A stretch of 64,000 nt of DNA, from positions 49,844,745 through 49,908,744 of the forward strand of contig CM075102.1 of assembly GCA_037576195.1 (NCBI GenBank), given 5' to 3'. The position numbers and the translations under genes are program-made. Shown here one piece after another: positions 34,835 to 46,234 of this stretch. This stretch comes from Phytoseiulus persimilis. Taxonomy: Eukaryota; Arthropoda; Arachnida; Mesostigmata; Phytoseiidae. Positions within the stretch are counted from its first letter, which is position 1; each line of letters begins with the position of its first letter. The notes beneath the pieces are model-generated. The model worked only from the letters and a program-made list of their open reading frames with translations, had not been told where the DNA came from and ran no database searches.

Positions 34835-37194
34835 TTATGCAGCTCCTTTGAATTCTACAAGCTTGTCGTGAAGCTCAGCGGCATCTTCTCTACTTTTCAC
34901 TTTAATCAAGAACATGGTTGGCGTTTTATCCTGCGAATCGGGGTTCAGGGGAGGATTCGGAACGCAAACAATAGCCACGTTGTTGTTTCCGACTCGACTC
35001 ACTGGAAGGTTCTTGCCTGAAAGAGTGAGGATTTTCTCAGATCTTCCGAGTTCTGCCTTAAAAATATTGAGCCTAACACCATTCCGCTTCGAGCAATGCA
35101 GTCAATATTCCCCCTAGAATGGAGCACCCGCTAGAATGGATCGAAAATAGCATAGAAATATGACACTTACCTAACCGAATGTTGAGGAGAACATTTCCAA
35201 GAGTTGTTTGCGCTCTCACCAGCAGCTGGTGGGCTCCGCCGTCGAGGGCGAGAATGTGGAGGAATCCAATACCCTTCTCGGCGAAAGCTCCTTTCTCATC
35301 GCTTTCCTTCTTCTTGTAATAAAGTTTGACCTTTTTAGTGTACAAGGATCCCTCATCCCCCACAGGGGCGATGTCGACCTTAGGAGGCTGATCTTCCTCG
35401 TCGTCATCGTTGGTTGTTTGTGAGGTTCCAACAGTCGTCTGACTGCTATTCATGGCGAAGCCCCCGAAACTCGAAGCCGGAGTTGAGCTCGAGCCGAAAC
35501 TGAATGGTTGAGTGCCGGTCGATGAATTTCCCGGTGTGAAAGGCGAAGTGAATTGAGAACCAAATAAAGATTGTTGCGGAGCGGTAGAGTCCGCACCCGC
35601 GATTTCGGATTCTTTGTCGACCTTCGCGGCCGGTTTTCCGAAGAGGAAGTCGGCCTTCGAGTTGTTTTCGGTATCCTTCTTTTGGTCGGCCTTCGAAGCC
35701 GGTAAGCTCACACCGAAAGAGAAATTTTTGTTGGGTACTACTGGTTTTGCGAACTCGAACTTTTGCTTCGCGTTGTTTTCAGTGTTCGCGGCTTTGGAAG
35801 GTGAATCCGGTTTAAACGGCGAGCTCGATGCGCTGCCCCCGAACAACGAAGTTTTGTTGGCGCCTTGCGAGTCGAAGCTGAATGTTTGCTTAGGGGCTTC
35901 TGCTGGCGGTCTGGCGTTGCTAGGATCGGGCATTGAGCTTCCTGGTGAAACTGCCAGCGAGAAACCAGAGCTAGCCGTCCCGTTGTTATTTTTCCGCTGC
36001 CGATCCTCCTCTTCTCGAGTGAGTCTTTGGAAATGCTTCATGTAGTCCTCGAAGCAAGGCGTCAGGTTCAGATAGGCGCCGTTGTCCATGAGACGCGTTA
36101 TGCATTCAAGAATATCTCGATTTAATTTCGCTACCTTGAAGACAAAAGAAAGTTTTGTTGTTCCACCGATGATGTTGCTCCACCGCGGCATCAGCCCTTC
36201 ATTATCGCACAGCTTACGAAATTCTCATCAGAGCTTGGCGTTATCAATTTATCAAGACTCACTTTGCTGAGGTACTCATCAGAGGTCCGGTTCCCGTTCG
36301 ATGAGCTCACTGCGGAGCTCGCCATCGTCGGTGTCGTCGACCCCGGCGGATTTGAGCCCCCGTTCTCGAAGAAAGAAAATCCGGTAAACGGCGACGCGCG
36401 TGGCGCTACGAAAAAGAATCATGGAATTACTATGTGGACTTGACATTCCTTGTTCGAGGTAACCTCTCACCCCGCACGCCGACCATGCTCGCAGAGACTG
36501 ACGGTGGATTCGGTGGGCTCAGCCCATAAACCAATTGGGAATCTCATTGTTGAGGAAATACAATCGATTTCGAAACCAGCTGGAATCAACCGCTGCTCGG
36601 GTCGGGAACACCACGAGTCATTCACACACGCGCTCTTCCGATTCGCTGAAGTAACTCAGTCGATCGGGTTCGAGTCAGCTTCATGGCATCGCGAGCATCA
36701 GTTCTCGCGCGATTCGTGAATGATGGACTCTGGCGGCGCACGAGAAAACACGATATGATCCCGCTGGGCAGACTGTGGCAGGTAAACATCAAGATCGGTT
36801 GATTGGGAAGAAACTTGAGTACCACACTATTGCTACGGAACACGCGAGGAGGTACCGGTGGCAAAACCAGTGGTCGCTCCCGAGCGATCGCAGGAGTCCC
36901 CGAATCTACGGAGCACATTTTCCGAGTAACGAGTGGGATGCGACCGCAAAATTTCAACTTGTAGATGCGTTTCCATCTCTGGTCACGGCCACTTCTTCCT
37001 ATGCAACAGCGATGAACACAAGTCGCCTACCCACCGTTGTTAGTGGTAGGGAGCACTGTTCTTTTCGCTTTCCGAATGGTTCTCCTGGCGATGACTTCAT
37101 CTGAAGCCCTCTCGAACTCCCCGGCTTCTTCTGGTCCGTCTTCTTCGTCCCAATTATCCCTGTTCAGAGTTTTATCTGCGCGCCGCTTCGCCAT
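34835..37194 (-). CDS. Nup50: Nuclear pore complex protein Nup50
   Basis: Nucleoporin of the nuclear basket that helps importin-alpha/beta cargo release and recycling through Ran. Exons on the minus strand: 37194-37035 (MAKRRADKTLNRDNWDEED, the N-terminal importin-alpha-binding segment), a middle exon between about 36950 and 36700 that I could not fix, 36405-36263 (SPFTGFSFFENGGS), 36134-35171 and 35016-34835. Phases agree between the last three. The large exon holds the conserved DILECITRLMDNG helix segment, FG-type motifs (SLFGG, FSFGV, FLFGK, SLFGSQF, FSFGSS) and the start of the Ran-binding domain (YTKKVKLYYKK, GIGFLHIL). The last exon completes it (NNNVAIVCVPNPPLN, TMFLIKVKSREDAAELH) and ends in TAA. 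Gene order and length fit the family. It is transcribed away from PNISR. The call is firm apart from the middle exon. Confidence 0.9.
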
Positions 37195-38479
37195 TATCCA
37201 AAACAGAACAGTGAACAACTCACACACCACCACGACTACTGACTGCGATGAGAGGCGGTCATTTCATCGGTGTTTCTGGAATGGATGCATTATTCGAGGG
37301 AGAGGAGCAAAGCGCCAGACCGCCAAAGAGCGGGGGGAATAGCGGCCACTGAGTAAGGCGCTACCCGTTGATCAGGTTGAGCGCACGAGACGAACTACGA
37401 TTTCGGCGCAAGTGAGCTCGAACGGGCATGTTGTACTAACGCTCTCGAAGACCAGGAGCACAGCGAGCCGCTCCTTTCTACAGTCATCCGAATATCTTGC
37501 GCGCTTCCACGGTATATAGTGGGGCTGTCTGATGGTGCCAGCTCGATTGCTGCGCCGCTGTACGGCTTGCTAGCGGCGTGAGCTCCTATCATAATAAATG
37601 AATATTTCGCCATCCACGTCAGAGCGTGTTGAGTTCCACATCTGTCAATGAGCCGCAATCTCGGTCTGTGTTCATGGTCACAGCACAGAGCAGCGCCGTT
37701 GCACGGCAAACATGCAAGCGCCCTACACTTTGGCTTCCGATACGCCGATGATCAGGGGGCTGACGCCATCTTGTTGTCCCTTTAAAAATGCATCAATTCT
37801 CATAAACAATTATGAGAATACAGGATCCCGTCGGTAAATTTGGATGTGAACAATAACTTATACGCCCGCAGCGGGCATTTCAGATGGGAAACTGGGGAGT
37901 TGTCCGATAAAAAAGAACTCCGGTCCCGCCGAATTTATTATTTACACCCGCGTGATGTATTCGCGGGGCTAGCCCGCCTTAGTGGCGCATGGGAGTAGAA
38001 GTTGGAGGGTACGATCTCAAACTTGCCGAGAACGACACAACTAATTCGAGAAGAACAATCATCGGTTGTCGGTCTCGCAGAGATCAAACACAGCGTGTGT
38101 TGTCCCTGCACGGAATCCGAAGCGCTTCTCTCCAGTAGATTCCCGAAACGCTTTGAGGAGCCACGATCTGCTGACATTCGCAAGGAAACACTGCACTGAG
38201 CCACCGTACGACGAATCTCAGACACTAGAGACACTCAAGATATCCACTGCGCTGATTCCTTACGAGGTAAGTTGAAACATTCGAGGCAGGATCTGCCGTC
38301 ATGAAGACGGTCGATCGTTTGGATTTTTGGGCTACGCAATGGGGATGGAGTTTCATTCGGTAACTTCGTAGAATGTGGGCCGGGATCGAATCACGATCAA
38401 GGTACTTCGTACGTCGCTGACCCTCACTATTGATCCTGTGTATAAATTCTGTGACTTACTGAGCTGTTAGCCACTAAGG
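37195..38479. promoter_or_regulatory. Shared 1.3 kb region between divergent Nup50 and PNISR genes
   Basis: The start codons of Nup50 (minus, 37194) and PNISR (plus, 38480) face away from each other across about 1.29 kb. Two housekeeping-type RNA/nuclear genes in this arrangement could share a bidirectional promoter, but 5' leaders are unknown. A 10-bp perfect inverted repeat (ATTCTCATAA / TTATGAGAAT) lies near 37797-37820. I see no clear coding frame: open frames at 37395-37709 and 37938-38234 overlap on both strands and lack motifs. Confidence 0.35.
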
Positions 38480-41400
38480 ATGTGGAGCCAACCCCCGCAA
38501 TGGCTTCAAGCTTCTCATTACGAGAATGTCCCTCACAACCAAGGTGAGTTCCATCACGAAGTGTTTGATCTGACAGGTTTCGCAGGATCGATGGCAGTAT
38601 GCGCTTGCGGAGAAGCCGTTCACGCTGGGATAGATCCTCGTATTGAAGATCTCTGAAGAATAAGCCTAGCGTCCTTGATGTTACGATCAGAGCACAGTAA
38701 TGAGCACCAGCCCTCTTTAGACTAGCTGCCCTGTGTTTTCTGGGTCAAGACGTGTCTAATTCTTCCACCTGAGGATTGAAAGCCTATGCAACTCAGCGTT
38801 TCCGTCTGTTTCTCCAAGTCGGGTCGCTCATCGAGAACTTCTGCTTGGCTCTCTCAGAGCTCTTCGAGCAGCATTTCTCAGGAAAATCCTTCATACAGTT
38901 GATTGAATATGTAGCTCCAACAAAACCTTCCATTCCGCAGTGGATTGGGCATCGCTGGCGAAGCAATGGATATCGATGCAGCAACATCCCTCGCATCCCA
39001 TGATGCCCCCCGTACTCCCACCACCGCCTGCGTATTCACCAGACGCTGCGTCTCTCGACTCTTCGGCGGAAAGCAGTATCAAGCAGGTCAGGTCATGAGA
39101 ACTCTTCGGATCCATCCGAACGTTTGCTCCCTTTGGTTCCTGTGGCAATCGTTTCACGTTCTTCCTAAGAGGCGCCGGCACGTGGAATTTGAAACAGCTC
39201 CGCGCTTCGTTGTTGTGTTCTCATATCGCGTTCGTTCCGCAGACAACGTGGTCACAGAAGCCTCAGGGGAGCAACGCGGATCTGTACTTCAAGCGTGTTG
39301 GCCAACCGCCTCCTCCGCCCCCGCCGCCACCTCCGTTACCATCGGTAGACTCCAGCATATGGGTTACGCCGCCCCCAGAATTCCTGCCAAGCACCCGCAA
39401 AGTTGTTGACTATAGCCATGGAGGATCAGGTGTTCCAAGTCGACCGTCCAGCGTTGTTATGGACTATGCGCATGGTGATGCAGCAAGTCCCACTGCTCCT
39501 GAGAAGCGTGTCGTGGATTACGGACATGGGTTCAGCCAGTCAGCAACAAACATGTCTCCACCACCCGTGATAGCCCCAGCTCCGGTGGCCCCCGCTCCTT
39601 CGACCGCAGCTACGGATTCGTCGATCGCCATTGGTACGTCGACCAAATCAAAATACATAGGAACAATCTCCAAATAGACCTGAAAACATCTCTCGATATA
39701 GCTCGCATGACGAACCGCGATGAGTCGTGTATCCGGCTTTCACGCTCGCGTAAACGCTTTAGATCACCGTTTCAATGAACTGATCCACCAATTTTCCCTT
39801 TTCCTCATCAATTTTCGAGTGCGTGTTTTGCCCTTTTCACTCGATCACGCCGGGGTTCGTTGTCTTCATTGATTTATAGTACTCTCGATTTCGAGCTCTC
39901 CGGGCTCGGAGTGGGCGTCACCGAAGAGTCGGGCTCAACCTGCGGAATTAGTATGACGATGAGCAACCTCTCGATTCAGACGCCATGAAGCGGAAGAATC
40001 TGCCAGCGTGGATTCGTGACGGTCTAGAGAAAATGGAGCGAGAAAAGCTGAAGAAAAAAGAGGAGGAAGCTCGCAGGAGGAGAATAGAATCGTCCAAGAA
40101 GCCGCTGTGGGCACAGGAAGGTATGGGAATGATCCAACAGGACCCAAAAAAATTGCCGAATCAGGTCGCCTAGATGTCGTCGCCGAAACTAACTCAGGAG
40201 CACTTGAAAGTATTCTACTGAGGGGTAACTCCGATCATTACTATCAGACGAAGAAGAGGCAGCAGAGGTCGACCCGGAACGCGGATCAACATTGCGAAGC
40301 AATGGCAGACGTGAAGAAGAGTCCGATGAAGAACTTCCAGACGTGGAACCATCTCATGCCGTTGAAGAGCCAAGTCCAAATGCCAAGAATGCCGATTCCG
40401 AACAGCGGTTCCGGGAAGTCACTCCCCAGTTGATAATGCTAAGTCCTGAAGAGAAAGAACTACAATTCGCGCTCAACGTGAGTGCGCGTGCCAGTGTCAT
40501 ATCAAATGCTGACTCTCAGCGATTCTCCAGTTCCGGAGAAGCCTGTGATGGATTGCTCGCGCCAGCTAACAACCGGGTCCTTTGCGCCCAGGTGAAGAGA
40601 CTCATGACCGAAATCTTGATGTCGGTCCTGCAGTTCGAAACCGCGGAAGTTGCTCAAGAGGAAATACGCCGCGCTCGCAACCGAGTGTCTACAAAGCCTA
40701 AAAAAGTTACAACAGCACTGGCCAGCATTGTTGGATTAGGTGACTTAAATGTTTACACGCTTCCATCACTCACTCTCTATACTCTGGAAGCTTCCTTGGA
40801 ATGATGGCGAATCCGTCCTCCACAGCTGGCTACTCTGACTCAGATGCATCCGATGACGACGATCAGGGTCGTGGCTCCAGCAGCCGGAAAGAGGCGGGAA
40901 ACGACGATTCGGATTTGGAAGAACGCATAAGAATTCGACGCAGAGAATTTCGGAAGTGGGAGGAATCTGCCATGAAAGCGCTCGACGAGAAGGAGAGGGA
41001 GCAACGGCGGAAACTCATCGGAGAAGAGCGTGAAGAGTCGCCGAGTCCTGTCCATCATGACAGTCGGATGTCACAGCGGACGCCGTCGCCGAAAGCTCCT
41101 CCTCAGAAATCGAGAGACGATCGTTCTGCCTCGAGGTCTCCCAAAATCACCCGTAGAGATTTCCCAGATAGAATCCAGGACAGGGTATTGAATTCAGGTC
41201 AGAGTCCCACCGCCCAGAACTGGCCTAGTTGTGCCATAATTGCCATCTTCCTCCCACGGTGGATAGGATAATGTGCTGTTAATTCTGACGGGAAATTCGT
41301 ACTTGATCCCAGATGTTGACCACAAAAGACGCTCAAGATCCCGGAGTCGCACGAAGGAGCACCAAAAGAAACAGAAAACAAAACGAACCAGTTCCCGGAG

Positions 41401-42113
41401 CTCGAGTTCTGAGAGCAGCAGATCCAGTAGCAAACGGAAGAGAAGTTCCAAAAAGGATCGTAGAAGGTCTGCTACACGCGAGAGCTTCGATTGGGTTATT
41501 TGTCAGTGACACCGTTGGGCGGCGTCGTTGCGATCCGAGTTCCACATAGATTCTGGAAAAGTTCTCGAGAGCCTGTGCAGGCAAGGGTGAAACCGGATCG
41601 ACCGCATACGCTGTAAACTCGGAAGAGCTAGAGGTTTTAGAAGGCCAAATTTCCTCCAGGTCACGGGATCGGGAACAGACCCGAAAGAGAAGGGACTCGT
41701 CTTCGCGGAGTCGGAGTCGGAGCCATGATTACCGGAGAGGCAGGTCGGGTAGTAGAAATCGTCGCCAAAGGTATTTTCCGATTGGAGTCACGATACTTAT
41801 ACCCTCATCCGTCGTATCAGAGATCATCACTGATCAGAGCCGAAGCATAACTGAGAGGGGGCAGGCGAGATGGACGAGAATCGAGCTAGCAAGAGAAGAA
41901 AACACCAAAGTCACTAACGAGTGCTTGATTAGGTCGAGAAGTCGAGACCGTCGCCGCGACAGGTCCAAGTCTTACGACAGAAGGAGTTCGAGGGATAAGT
42001 CTCGGGACAGAAAATTCACAAGAGACAGGTCTCGAGACCGCAGAGGTTCGAGAGACATTTCTCGAGACAGAAGACGCAGACGTGACTATAGCAGAGAACG
42101 AAAGAGGCGTTAA
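38480..42113 (+). CDS. PNISR: PNISR (arginine/serine-rich nuclear speckle protein)
   Basis: SR-rich protein of nuclear speckles that associates with the splicing factor pinin. Exons: 38480-38543, 38941-39086, 39243-39633, 39980-40120, 40248-40477, 40592-40739, 40826-41197, 41313-41466, 41660-41770 and 41933-42113; all phases close. The N terminus reads MWSQPPQWLQ and then VDWASLAKQWISMQQH, matching the family's M-W-x-Q opening and I-D-W-A-A-L-A-x-x-W motif. Next come WSQKPQGSN, a run of ten prolines, and three V-x-D-Y-x-H-G motifs. The diagnostic block is MKRKNLPAWIRDGLEKMERE (about 39987), followed by LSPEEKELQFALN, VKRLMTEILM and an acidic GYSDSDASDDDD stretch. The C terminus is a long RS/RD domain ending KRR at TAA 42113. 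The family call is firm; individual exon edges are by eye. Confidence 0.92.
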
Positions 42114-42942
42114 GTTGTTTGAGAACAGATTGAGAGCGAGATGCCAAGGTAAATCACATGTCTTGCACTCTGAGCTTCGAATGCAGGTAGGTTCATTTGA
42201 CCTTCTTTCTTGCTTAGGTGGTCGCTAGATTTCTCTGAGTCGGTCGAAGGAACAAACACACACACAGAACACGAGATCAGAAACACACGAACTCATTCAG
42301 ATCCTGAGAAGTTTTCTCTGAGGAACGTGGAGGAAGGGAGGAGAGGGCTGCGCTCGCTTCAAAAACCAACCAATGCAGAAAACTCCCACGTTCGAGAGAA
42401 CGAATTAGATTTTCGCCATTTTTTCTTGTTTTGCAGCAAGCACTCACTCCATCCAACATCCACTCATCGAGCAATAGTGAATTCGCCCGACCTATATTTC
42501 GCTGATCATCGCATTATTTATCTCTGTATACAGCACTCGATCCGACTCGGTCCCTCGGTTCAGGATAATAGGGGATTGTTTTTCATCGAGAGGCTCCGGG
42601 TATACATGAATAAAGGCATAAGCCAGAGGAAACCTCGTGGTTGAATGGTGCCACTCGCGGTGTTATCATTTCCAGTTCGATCGGAATCATTCGACTGACG
42701 GAGTTGTGTGGTGAATTCGATATCCGCGTTCTGTACGGATCGCGATTCTATCCCACTCCAGACTGCGTGGCCCTGACTCCAAAAGGTGAATATGCAACTG
42801 TTCCTCGGAACGCGGCGTGAGAAGAATTCGCGAAAACGGTAGAATAGAAGAATCATCACCATTGGTCCCATTCATATATTATTAAGTGTACAGGTCGGAA
42901 CAAACAACAAATCTCAACTTGGACTAATAGTTAGGTAACAAC
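42114..42942. other. Intergenic between convergent PNISR and NUS1
   Basis: The stops of PNISR (42113) and NUS1 (42943, minus strand) face each other. The interval should contain both 3' untranslated regions. An AATAAA-type signal on the plus strand occurs near 42608. No coding sequence is supported. Confidence 0.6.
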
Positions 42943-44597
42943 TCAGCGGCCGCAGCGTCTGTCTGTGCGCGAGAAAGCAGTGAGAATGTCCCGAAACTCG
43001 CTCGGGAAGAGGTAGTGATGGGAGTAAAGGTCTGCGAACTCCGTCAAACGCAGCGCCCATGGCAAGAATCCGAGGTGCGAATTGAGACCTCCACAACGTA
43101 TTAGCAGATCGGGTTCAGGCCAGTCGCAGGTCACTGAAAAGCGAATCGGTTCGCTAGCGTCGTCTCATGGCTGCTTGTGATGTTTATAGATATCCTCGCT
43201 CAACTCCCAATCAGCCTTTCTGTCAGCCCAAGAAGTTATTGGAAAGAACCCCGGAAAGATTTGCCTTCCCAAACCGGGACTCTCAGGTTCGAGAAGTGTC
43301 ACAGCCCACTCCCAAGTCGACCAAGAGCAACTATCCAAAATCGCCCTTCTGTGCCTCTCTCCCCTTCCAACACTGGTGTTGTTACCCTTTAGCATATTGT
43401 CGACGTTCCTCATGGTTACTCCGCTTTGGACCTGATGCAACTTCCTCGCGGCTTCAACGATGGCCCCGCGGCCGTCCTCGGCTGCCGTCAAATGCACATG
43501 AATTTCGTGCTGCACGTTGTTCAGTGATGCTGGGTAGATCGAATGAGGACGCAAGTTAGAAAATTCCCATTCCGCCGGGAAAATATACCGAAGATTCTCC
43601 CAAGAGTATTGATCAACCAACCCATCTCTTGATGTCCATTCGAGCTGAAGAAGTGGATCTTGACTTTGAATTTACTACGCGCGAGATCCTCAATAGCTTG
43701 CATTAATTCGATCACGGAAGTTTTGAGTATACCTTGAGAAGCAATAAGTTTCTTTAAACTCGGATGTCAGCGGTTTGCGTGATGTTGAGCCTGTGCATGG
43801 ACGTGTGGCTCAATAACAGATCACGAGCGAGACGTAGTGGAGTCGTAGAGTTACATCAATAAGAAAACGGAAGCAAAGAGAGAGATGTATAAGTGACACG
43901 GGGAAGAGAAGAGTCGAGTGATGTAAACGGGAGAGGGGACTAAAATTCGACCATTGCTTGGAGTTAGGTGGTGCGGAAGCAGGAGAATGAGTGGATTGCC
44001 GTAAAACCCAGTCAATAACTCTATCATGCATAGACGGGAGGAATCCACGATACTGTCACATGAACATCGTAGAAGTCACTCGATTCTTTCCATATCAACC
44101 CACCTCTCGGCTCGTACAGCGTCACATATTTGATGTCAGCCTCGCAGCACCAGGAGACTAATTTGGCGATGTCCGTGAAACTCATTACGCTTTCACTGAA
44201 GACGAGTGCCAAGTGTTCTGGTTTGTTCTCAATATCCTGCGGTAAAGGTAATACCATTTTCAGGGAAACAGCGTCTCATCACGGGATAGCTGGACTCGTG
44301 GAGAACTGCTCATTCCGCAGTCTCGATGAGGGTCAGCAGCTGGTTCAGTTCCGAACCGTTCCACAGCTGTGCATGACTGCGAGCTCGAATCGCGCGGACT
44401 ACATTTCCCCGATGTTCACTACTTACGCGCAGATGCTCCTGTGAGCTTGTCTCCCGAAGGTAGCGGATGCCATGCTTCAATTTGTAGAATGCGTGGCTCA
44501 TCAACTGATGCAATGTGAGCAAATTGTACAGTATGGCGAGAACAACCGCTGCGAAACGATTGAATACCGAAGAGTTCCCCCTGGTTTTCGCATCCAT
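42943..44597 (-). CDS. NUS1: NUS1 / Nogo-B receptor, dehydrodolichyl diphosphate synthase subunit
   Basis: Non-catalytic partner of DHDDS in the cis-prenyltransferase that makes the dolichol precursor at the endoplasmic reticulum. Minus-strand exons: 44597-44427, 44236-44104, 43732-43622, 43529-43386 and 43133-42943, with phases 0/1/1/1 all consistent. The N terminus contains a hydrophobic segment (FAAVVLAILYNLLTLHQLM) fitting the family's membrane anchor. Exon 2 gives SFTDIAKLVSWCCEADIKYV (human: FSDIASLVVWCMAVGISYI). Exon 3 opens GILKTSVIELM. Exon 4 carries the HEIHVHLTAAEDGRGAIVEA segment. Exon 5 reads WPEPDLLIRCGG and LGFLPWALRLTEF, and ends RRCGR. The terminal R-x-G motif known to matter for complex activity is therefore present. 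A confident call, with a total of about 249 residues. Confidence 0.93.
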
Positions 44598-45031
44598 GTT
44601 GGAACCAGACTAGGAGAGCTGCTTCTCATGAAAAGTGGAATCGTTGCCGCGGCTGAGTTCCCGGCGCGAGGCGCTCACCGCCTCAGGGAATCGATTGTAG
44701 ATCGAATCGGATGATCACACTTGGTGGAGGTTCGCCTTGTCGTACGAGACAAGCACCCGTTAACGAGTGCATTCGGTGGACACCTGGTAATTTTAGATGT
44801 TTGTGAGACTCGACCTGTACCCGAACGATCTCTCAAGAGTAATGTCTGCGATGAGAACCCACACAGCTGATCCTCAATCCGGCTGTCACATCGCTCGAGG
44901 ACGGGCCGAGAGGCAACGTCACCGTTCCTTCGTTCGAAGATGCCGCCTCTCAGGTTCCAGCAGTCACGGCTCTCTCACAACCAGTATCGACACACGCTGC
45001 GTCGTCTGTGTCCAGACAATCCCATGTCCAT
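44598..45031. other. NUS1 upstream region; no gene seen
   Basis: About 430 bp between the NUS1 start and the target-site duplication of the hAT-like element. It should include the NUS1 promoter. Only short unsupported frames are present. Confidence 0.5.
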
Positions 45032-45039
45032 GTCGTCAG
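45032..45039 (+). repeat. Left 8-bp target-site duplication (GTCGTCAG)
   Basis: The octamer GTCGTCAG lies immediately before the left terminus (TAGAGATGG) of the inverted-repeat element and is repeated directly after its right terminus at 46227-46234. An 8-bp duplication is the hallmark of hAT-superfamily insertion. Confidence 0.9.
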
Positions 45040-46226
45040 TAGAGATGGATTTTAGAACAACGGAACAACGGCGTTGTACTGCAACGTTATGGGTCTATTC
45101 CTCAGCATACGTTGTAACAACGTGTGTTCAGCCTACGGGAATTCTCGTTGTGAAAAAACGGGGATTTAGGAATGAAAAAAAACAAAGTTTCTCGACGCGA
45201 GAATGGAGACAACACTGACGATGATCTTTGCTGGAAGTATGAGCCGAATATGTGCGCCCCACTTGCTTTTAAGGAGGGTTGTCTTCGGCGTGACACTTGG
45301 CTTCTGAGAATCACACTCAATATCCGGCCGGATCACAGCATCACGCTCTGAACTCGACGGGACTAATCGACGGAAAGGAAGAGGAGCGTGATGCCGTGAT
45401 CCTCATCAGGATCTCGCTCAGAAACCAAATATCATCACGCTTTACTAAGCCTATCGAGTGGAGGGCGTGATACCGAGATCCAGGTCGAGATCTTGCTCAG
45501 AAACCACCGGATCACGCTATACGCGCTACCAAGTGTTTGACTGGAGCCGTGATACCGTGATTCGGGTCGAGATCACAGCTCCAGTCGAACACTTCGTGGA
45601 GCGTGATCCGGTGGTTTCTGAGCAAGATCTCGATCCGGATCACGGTGTCACAGCTCCAGTCAACACTTAGTCGAGCGTGATCCGGTGGTTTCTTAGCGAG
45701 ATCCCGATCCGGATAACGGTATCACAGCTCCAGTCAAACACTTGGTGGAGAGTGATCCGGTTGTTTCTGAGCGAGATCTCGATCTGGATCACAGTATCAC
45801 GCCCTCCAGTCGATAGGCTTAGTAGAGCGTGATGGAATTCGGTTTCTGAGAGAGATCCTGATCAGGATCACGGCATCACGCTCCTCTTCCTTTCCGTCGA
45901 TAAGTCCCTCCGAATTCAGGGCGTGATGCCGTGATCTGGCCGGATATTGAGTGTGATCCTCAGAAGCCAAGTACCACGCCAAAGACCACCCTCCTCAAAA
46001 GCAGATGGGGCGCTCAGATTCGGCTCATACTTTCAGCAAAGATCATCGTCAGTGTTGTCTCCATTCTCGCGTCGAGAAACTTCGGTTTTTCTATTCCCAA
46101 CCCCCCGTTTTTTCACAACGAGTATTCCCATAGATTTGACGCACGTTGTTACAACGTATGCTGGAGCATACGCCCATAAAGTTGCAGTGCAACGCCGTTG
46201 TTCCGTTGCTCTAAAATCCATCTCTA
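45040..46226. mobile_element. Non-autonomous hAT-like foldback element, 1187 bp
   Basis: The element begins TAGAGATGGATTTTAGA and ends with the inverse complement TCTAAAATCCATCTCTA. It is flanked by a perfect 8-bp duplication GTCGTCAG. Termini of the form TAGAG plus an 8-bp duplication fit hAT elements (Y-A-R-N-G ends). The inverted repeats are far longer than usual: nearly both halves are complementary, about 190 bp clearly alignable from each end with scattered mismatches, then about 70 bp spacers and a GTGATCC/GGATCAC-rich core in opposite orientations. No transposase frame is present, so it would depend on a source element elsewhere. It sits between NUS1 and parvin. Confidence 0.9.
45599..45895 (+). 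repeat. About 75-bp tandem units in the core of the hAT-like element
   Basis: Four diverged head-to-tail copies of 74-80 bp, each starting GAGCGTGATCCGG or a close variant and containing GATCTCGATCCGGATCACGG and then CAGCTCCAGTC. The same unit occurs in inverse orientation on the left side (about 45385-45598), so the core is a palindromic satellite-like array inside the transposon. Confidence 0.8.
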
Positions 46227-46234
46227 GTCGTCAG
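46227..46234 (+). repeat. Right 8-bp target-site duplication (GTCGTCAG)
   Basis: Direct repeat of the octamer at 45032-45039, immediately after the right terminus of the hAT-like element. Confidence 0.9.
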
